Below are positions 60,119-64,000 of a DNA stretch of 64,000 bases, one piece after another. Within the stretch, counting starts at the first letter, position 1. Every line of letters starts with the position of its first letter. The stretch is from Candidatus Leptovillus gracilis (GTDB taxonomy: Bacteria > Chloroflexota > Anaerolineae > Promineifilales > Promineifilaceae), in contig JADJXA010000013.1 in NCBI GenBank assembly GCA_016716065.1, forward strand, positions 79,494-143,493, in the 5' to 3' direction. The position numbers and the translations under genes were made by a program. The notes beneath the pieces were generated by a model. The model saw only the letters and a list, made by a program, of their open reading frames with translations, ran no database searches and was not told the origin of the DNA.

Positions 60119-60636
60119 GAACAGGTAAAGACCGGTCAGGCCAACGATTAGCAGCAGAAAGAAGGCAATGGTGCCGGTATGGTAAAAGGGGTTGAATTGC
60201 AGGCTGCCAACCAGCCGGTTGACGGGGCGTTCGACGGCCAGGGCTATTCTTTCCAGGCCGTGCGCCCAGGCTGTTTGCTGCGGCCGCCAATGGGCGAGGG
60301 TGTGGGGAGAACGGCCGTTCTCCGGGAACGTCCCGACTCCGGTGTCCAGACGTCACACATGGCGCTGGCTGCGCCACCAACAGCATCCCAGGATACGTCG
60401 TAGGGATGGTCGGCTTCGTACTCAGCTTCGGCTGACTGGCAATATCTCGGGCAGAGTGAGAGATGGGGGAGAGACGGCCGTTGCCACCTGGCAATCACTC
60501 GCGGCATCCACTCCTGGCAATACTTCCGGCTCCGCCAGTTTCCTTCGCATGATAGACAGACAAAAATGGCTTTGTGCCCCAAGCTCTTGCCCGGAGTCAC
60601 AAAGCCACATTCTTTAACCAGCCAACACAGCTTCGA
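60119..60636. other. Upstream region of the cytochrome b fusion
   Basis: Nearest the fusion gene, 60119-60352 is open in its frame and codes for the conserved first transmembrane segment of cytochrome b, so part of this region is coding. No standard start codon exists in that frame; the frame ends at TGA 60353-60355 going upstream. The remainder to the cytochrome c gene has two short open frames, which share no homology I can see, and hairpins with TTGCCAGG. Either a frameshift separates the true start, or an unusual start is used. Confidence 0.5.
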
Positions 60637-61056
60637 CTATTTCAGCGTCAGCATATAAGCAACCAGATCGGCGATCTCTTGCTCATTCAGTTCCGCGCCA
60701 AAATTCTGGTACATCACGCCTGGCGTAAATCCGTCTACAATGTGCACATCTGGGCTGAGAATAGATTCATGCAGATACTCTTCGGCCGTTTGACCTTCCG
60801 TATAAGTAGCGGCGCGTGTGCCAACGCCAGCATGGGAAGGGCCAACCACCACAACCCCCGCTTCCAGCGAGTGACAGGTAATACAACCAGGCGCACTGGC
60901 CGAACCAATCGTGGTCTGGGCATAGAGCTTCTCGCCCCGCGCCGGATTGCCGACGACACCTACAGCTTCAGGCTCACTGCTGCCGCCGCCACCACAGGCA
61001 GCCAAAACCATTGATAACGCAATCACCAGTACAACAACCATCCAAAACTTACGCAT
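60637..61056 (-). CDS. Class I c-type cytochrome lipoprotein
   Basis: A 139-residue lipoprotein (lipobox M-V-L-A-A-C-G) with a single heme site C-I-T-C-H. The axial methionine is probably in G-V-M-Y-Q-N-F-G, and the closing helix is E-I-A-D-L-V-A-Y-M-L. ATG 61056 follows TGGAGGTAGAAACA. It lies between the oxidase genes and the cytochrome b fusion, all on one strand, and could carry electrons between them. Confidence 0.93.
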   Translation of the reverse strand: MRKFWMVVVLVIALSMVLAACGGGGSSEPEAVGVVGNPARGEKLYAQTTIGSASAPGCITCHSLEAGVVVVGPSHAGVGTRAATYTEGQTAEEYLHESILSPDVHIVDGFTPGVMYQNFGAELNEQEIADLVAYMLTLK

Positions 61057-61150
61057 TGTTTCTACCTCCATTTAACATAAACTGAAATTGTGGGGCAAAC
61101 CAACAAATCCTACCCAGCGCTGACCAGGAAAATACATAACAAACCTGTCT

Positions 61151-61184
61151 AAATGTTCCACTTCTGCGGAGAAGTTGAACATTT
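61151..61184. terminator. Stem-loop, probable terminator of the oxidase operon
   Basis: AAATGTTCCACTTCT pairs with AGAAGTTGAACATTT (one mismatch) around GCGG. It lies 290 bases beyond the subunit I stop on the minus strand. The inner part is nearly the same as the hairpin at 48439. Confidence 0.55.
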
Positions 61185-61343
61185 GCGCAGCTTATTGACG
61201 CACTTCACCGGGTCAACAACAGGCGCGGCGCATTCACTTGTCGGATGCCCATTCAATTGTTAAGAACTTCGCAATTATACTGCAACGCCTATGAACATGG
61301 TAGACCACAATCGGGTAATCGGGTATCAGGCATGAGACCCGAC

Positions 61344-61444
61344 TAATAGCCGCAAACTGAAGTCCGTATGCGGTTTTCCGGTGGCATTTGCCAGAGTTGG
61401 CGTCCTGCGGAATACGGGATACGGATCGCCGAATACGGGTACTA
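61344..61444. repeat. Heptamer-armed inverted repeat with GCCAGAG core
   Basis: The left arm has AGCCGCAAACTGAAGTCCGTATGCGG; the core is GGCATTTGCCAGAGTTGGCG; the right arm has GGAATACGGGATACGGATCG. The core and order are the same as at 32397 and, inverted, at 6958. Confidence 0.8.
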
Positions 61445-61473
61445 GACAATCGTCAGGCAGTTAACCAAAGCGT

Positions 61474-63106
61474 TTACCACACCTTAAAACCAGGAGAGGT
61501 CATATTGGCGTTGATGATCATGTCCACCAAAATTGGGCCGTAAGCGACGATGATCAACAACACGGTCACGGCCAGCCAGGGCTTCCAATTATCCAGCCAG
61601 GCTGGCGCCGGGTGTTCCATATCGTAAGGTTCGGCCACAGGCATTTCGATGGGCGCGGCAAGCCGTTTCTTCGAGAAAACCGTGCCCAGCATGTTGCCGT
61701 AGAACAACAAACCGCTAATGCCCAGAATAATGCCGCCAATGGCCGCTTCAATCAGCATGGGCATCCAGGCGTCGGTGGCGTAGGGGGCAACGCCCAACAT
61801 CGTGCGGCGCGGCGAACCATAGTTGAGGCCCAAAATGTGCAGGCCATTGCCCATCAACAGCATCCCCACAAACCAGGTCCAGGCCTGGATCAGGGCCATT
61901 TTGCGGTTCCACAACGGCTTGCCGCTGAGTTTAGGAACCAGCCAATAAGCGATGCCAAAAAAGGTCAGGGTAACGGCCGATCCGACGGTCAAGTGGAAAT
62001 GACCAGGAACCCAACTGGTATTGTGTACCACCAAATTCAGGTTATAAGACGAATTCGTCAGGCCGCCAATGCCGCCAAAAACAAACAGAATCATCGCCAA
62101 ATTCTGCGCCGCATACGATGGGTCGCCCCAGGGCAGCGCCCGTACCCAACTGAGCAAGCCCGTACCGCCGTTATTCCGCCCGCCGATTTCCAACGAAGCC
62201 ACGACGTTGAAGGCGGTCAGCATACTGGGTAAAAACAGCAAGTAGGTCAGCAAGCCATGCAAAAACTTCCAACCGGCCGGTACGCCGGGGTCCAGGTATT
62301 GATGATGCAGACCAACGGGAATCGACAGGGCCAGGAACAGCCAGAAGACCAGACGGGCCAGAGGCTCGCTAAACAATTTGCCGCCTGCCTGCTTGGGCAA
62401 CATGCCATACCAGGAAACATAAGCCGGCAGCAGCCAGAAGTAAACCAGCGGATGGCCAGTGAACCAGAAAAAGTGCGAGCCAATTGCGGGTCTGTGCCTT
62501 CCACCAGGCCAAAAGACCAGGGAATCACCAGCACCAACAGCTCTGTCGCACGCCCAACGTGGCGATTTGCCACATCACCATGGTAATCAGGAACCAGGGC
62601 GATCAACAGCGTCTGACGCCTTGGTTTTCTTTACGCCAGGCGATGTACGTCAGGTAAAAGCCCCAACCGCTAATCCAGGAACCAACGACCACCAAAACCA
62701 GACCGATGTAAAAGAACGGATTGGCCATCAGAGGCGGATAAAACGTGTATAGGACAGTGGCCAGGTTTAGCAAAATGGGGATTGCAGCCATGACCAACCC
62801 GATGATCATGGTGATCAGACCGACAGCGTTGAGTTTGGGGTGGGTCAGCTCTTTGTTCAGGCTGTGGGTGACGGTAAAGGTGAAAAATCCAACGATAAAA
62901 AAGGTAGTCCACACCAGGGCATTGAGGACGGCATGAATGGTAAGCCCCTGGTAATAGCTGGCGACGCCGATTTTGTTCAGGGTGGAGTAAAAGTTGATGC
63001 CGACGTATTCTAATTTTTGTAATGGGCCAAAAAAGCCACCAATGAATAAGGCCGTCATGGCCACGCCAATATTCCAGGCGGTTAGTTTGTGTTCTCGCGC
63101 AAACAT
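61474..63106 (-). pseudogene. cbaA: ba3-type (B-family) cytochrome oxidase subunit I, multiply frameshifted
   Basis: The N-terminal third (63106-62603) has the heme-ligand helix Q-G-L-T-I-H-A-V-L-N-A-L-V-W. The C-terminal 309 codons (62403-61474) have V-V-H-N-T-S-W-V-P-G-H-F-H-L-T-V-G, where the paired histidines bind copper B and heme. Between them (62470-62615) pieces such as I-T-M-V-M-W-Q-I-A-T-L, V-I-P-W-S-F-G-L-V-E-G and W-F-T-G-H-P-L-V-Y-F-W-L-L-P-A-Y are in three different frames, so at least four frame breaks occur in 150 bases. All of the conserved residues are otherwise present. This is either a badly resolved stretch of assembly or a decaying gene. Confidence 0.88.
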
Positions 63107-63125
63107 TTCTGTCTTCCCTCCTGCC

Positions 63126-63613
63126 TTATGGTTCTACGATGACTTTGCCGGCCATGGTATGGTGCCCAACGCCGCAATATTCATGGCAGACAAAATCGTA
63201 TTCTTTGGGTTCGTCGAAGGTAACGGTTAACTTGGACACCTCACCGGGGACAATTTGCATGTTGACGTTGGTTTCGTTGATCCGGAATCCGTGCTGCACG
63301 TCTTTGCTGGTGACGTAGAAGGTGACGGTGGAACCGGCAGGAACCCGAATTTCTCGCGGAACAAAGGACCATGTCTGGGACATAATGTAGGCTTCGTATC
63401 GCTTTCCGGGCACCAACTCGCGCAAGCCGGGTTCGCCGAAGGGATTGCCGGGCCCAGGCGTGGCGATATGTCCAGGGATCAACTCTTTGTTCCGGGACCG
63501 GGACCTGGATGCCATACACAAAACTGCTGACGCCGACGGCGGCAAAGAAGACCGAAATCAGGGCGACGCTGAAGATGATGTATATTTTTTCGTTGTGGCT
63601 CGATGTGGATCAT
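63126..63613 (-). pseudogene. cbaB: ba3-type oxidase subunit II, frameshifted at the N-terminus
   Basis: The copper A domain is intact in one frame (63545-63126): W-S-F-V-P-R-E-I-R-V-P-A, V-Q-H-G-F-R-I, and the ligands in C-H-E-Y-C-G-V-G-H-H-T-M. The N-terminal anchor (I-Y-I-I-F-S-V-A-L-I-S-V-F-F, then V-Y-G-I-Q-V-P-V-P-E-Q) lies in another frame. ATG 63613 overlaps the stop of the subunit IIa gene as ATGA. Two single-base surpluses in A-runs, near 63587 and 63494, account for the breaks. The position and structure match CbaB of the Thermus-type operon. Confidence 0.87.
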
Positions 63614-63741
63614 GGCGTGATGGTCACTCCTCGAGACAACAGCGTCAGATACGCGCTGCCCCATAACGCGATGATGAGGATGATGAAGATTATCATGATC
63701 GCCATCGTACCCTGTGGAGCTTTGTACTTTTTTTTTTCCAT
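63610..63741 (-). CDS. cbaD: Oxidase subunit IIa (CbaD-like), 43 residues
   Basis: A short gene starting at ATG 63741, preceded by AAGGAGGTTTTGG. The product begins M-E-K-K-K-Y-K-A-P-Q-G-T and has a single hydrophobic helix rich in Ile (A-I-M-I-I-F-I-I-L-I-I-A-L-W-G-S), then a short tail. Its stop TGA overlaps the start of subunit II in ATGA. Single-helix subunit IIa lies upstream of II and I in the Thermus cbaDBA operon, and this is the same order. The gene contains a run of ten A residues that must be read correctly to keep its frame. Confidence 0.78.
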   Translation of the reverse strand: MEKKKYKAPQGTMAIMIIFIILIIALWGSAYLTLLSRGVTITP

Positions 63742-63776
63742 CCAAAACCTCCTTGACTGCTTGTGTTTGTAACCTG

Positions 63777-64000
63777 TCAATCGTAATGGAGCAGATAGCG
63801 CAGATCCACGGCCATATCTTCCCCTTTGGTCTCAAAAGGGAATACCAGACGCAAACGGCCGTTCCGATCCATCACACTTACCGTCGCCGTATGATCAACC
63901 AGATAGCCAGTGGCTGGCGTTCCCTCATGTTTTTGGTAATAGATGCCCAACTGCGTGGTAACGCCTAACAACTCAGCCTCGCTGCCGGTCATGCCAATAA
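63777..64000 (-). CDS. SCO1/SenC-family copper chaperone (C-terminal part)
   Basis: The gene enters from the right edge. The visible part of about 74 residues has M-T-G-S-E-A-E-L, G-I-Y-Y-Q-K-H-E, V-D-H-T-A-T-V-S-V-M-D, and R-L-V-F-P-F. This is the end of the SCO thioredoxin fold, where the conserved copper-ligand histidine lies in V-D-H-T. The codons before M-T-G-S are in frame to the edge, so that ATG is not the start. SCO proteins load copper A of subunit II, which is encoded next door. Confidence 0.88.
   Translation of the reverse strand, partial: IGMTGSEAELLGVTTQLGIYYQKHEGTPATGYLVDHTATVSVMDRNGRLRLVFPFETKGEDMAVDLRYLLHYD

Larger units (their letters stand above)
61072..61473. other. 402-base gap between oxidase subunit I and the cytochrome c gene
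   Basis: It holds, from the cytochrome side, a leader with no clear promoter, a hairpin at 61151-61184 and a heptamer-armed repeat at 61344-61444. Between these (61185-61343) there is an AT-richer stretch with no gene. Confidence 0.5.

Noticed and set aside
60244..60610. Two overlapping minus-strand frames with several cysteines, considered as a zinc-finger or transposase remnant
   Set aside because: No family pattern was recognisable, and the region also contains the in-frame upstream part of cytochrome b.

Overview
The window reads as chromosomal DNA of a Chloroflexota bacterium, most likely of the Anaerolineae type. This is inferred from gene content: F420-type oxidoreductases, a SARP/NB-ARC/TPR regulator, lipoproteins with Thr/Pro-rich linkers, GH94/GH130 phosphorylases, a B-family (ba3-type) oxidase, and no transposase, phage or plasmid gene. 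The sequence is GC-rich and carries one palindromic octamer, ACGGCCGT, at an extraordinary frequency (19 counted by eye in the first 10 kb). Much of the intergenic space is built from short tandem units arranged as inverted arms.

Layout. 0-10 kb: a partial gene, a small conserved protein, mfd, pth, an orphan peptide-binding lipoprotein, a secreted anchored protein and a lipoprotein with three DsbA-like domains. 10-20 kb: a solitary adenine/cytosine-N methyltransferase, an HprK-like P-loop protein, a META-domain lipoprotein, a mazF gene split by a 124-bp MITE-like insertion, a DUF3592 protein, uridine kinase, tRNA-Thr(CGT), a pentapeptide-repeat protein, a rhodanese and a frameshifted PKD/CAP protein. 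20-30 kb: a bactofilin/coiled-coil protein, mtnP, a SEDS protein overlapping a transpeptidase-like protein that has lost its catalytic motifs, a hybrid sensor kinase, an LLM oxidoreductase and an acyl-CoA dehydrogenase. 31-39 kb: a sugar cluster (GH4, BadF-type kinase, GH94 phosphorylase, ChbG-type deacetylase, LacI regulator, GH130). 39-49 kb: the SARP-type regulator, a ParB-like protein, a PPOX protein and an fbpABC-type iron transporter. 48-53 kb: a ferredoxin-dependent 2-oxoacid oxidoreductase operon (delta, alpha, beta, an aminotransferase, gamma). 53-58 kb: OsmC, a zinc ribbon and two ABC exporters, one frameshifted. 58-64 kb: a leftward respiratory cluster, SCO, oxidase subunits IIa-II-I, cytochrome c, and a large fusion of cytochrome b, two 4Fe-4S clusters and a FlpD/MvhD-like domain.

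How the parts may work together (inference). The 2-oxoacid oxidoreductase would make acyl-CoA and reduced ferredoxin from transaminated amino acids. The cytochrome b/Fe-S/FlpD fusion with its cytochrome c could pass electrons from soluble carriers to the quinone or cytochrome c pool, and the ba3-type oxidase would use oxygen. The sugar cluster would handle beta-linked disaccharides by phosphorolysis, deacetylation and kinase steps.

Cautions. Two genes each carry one apparent single-base loss in the same CATTGG context, and the oxidase I/II genes carry about six frame breaks within 1.2 kb. These may be assembly errors or true decay. The most notable non-gene signals are the iterated octamer, the heptamer-armed inverted repeats that share a core but not their arm sequence, and the insertion that splits mazF.
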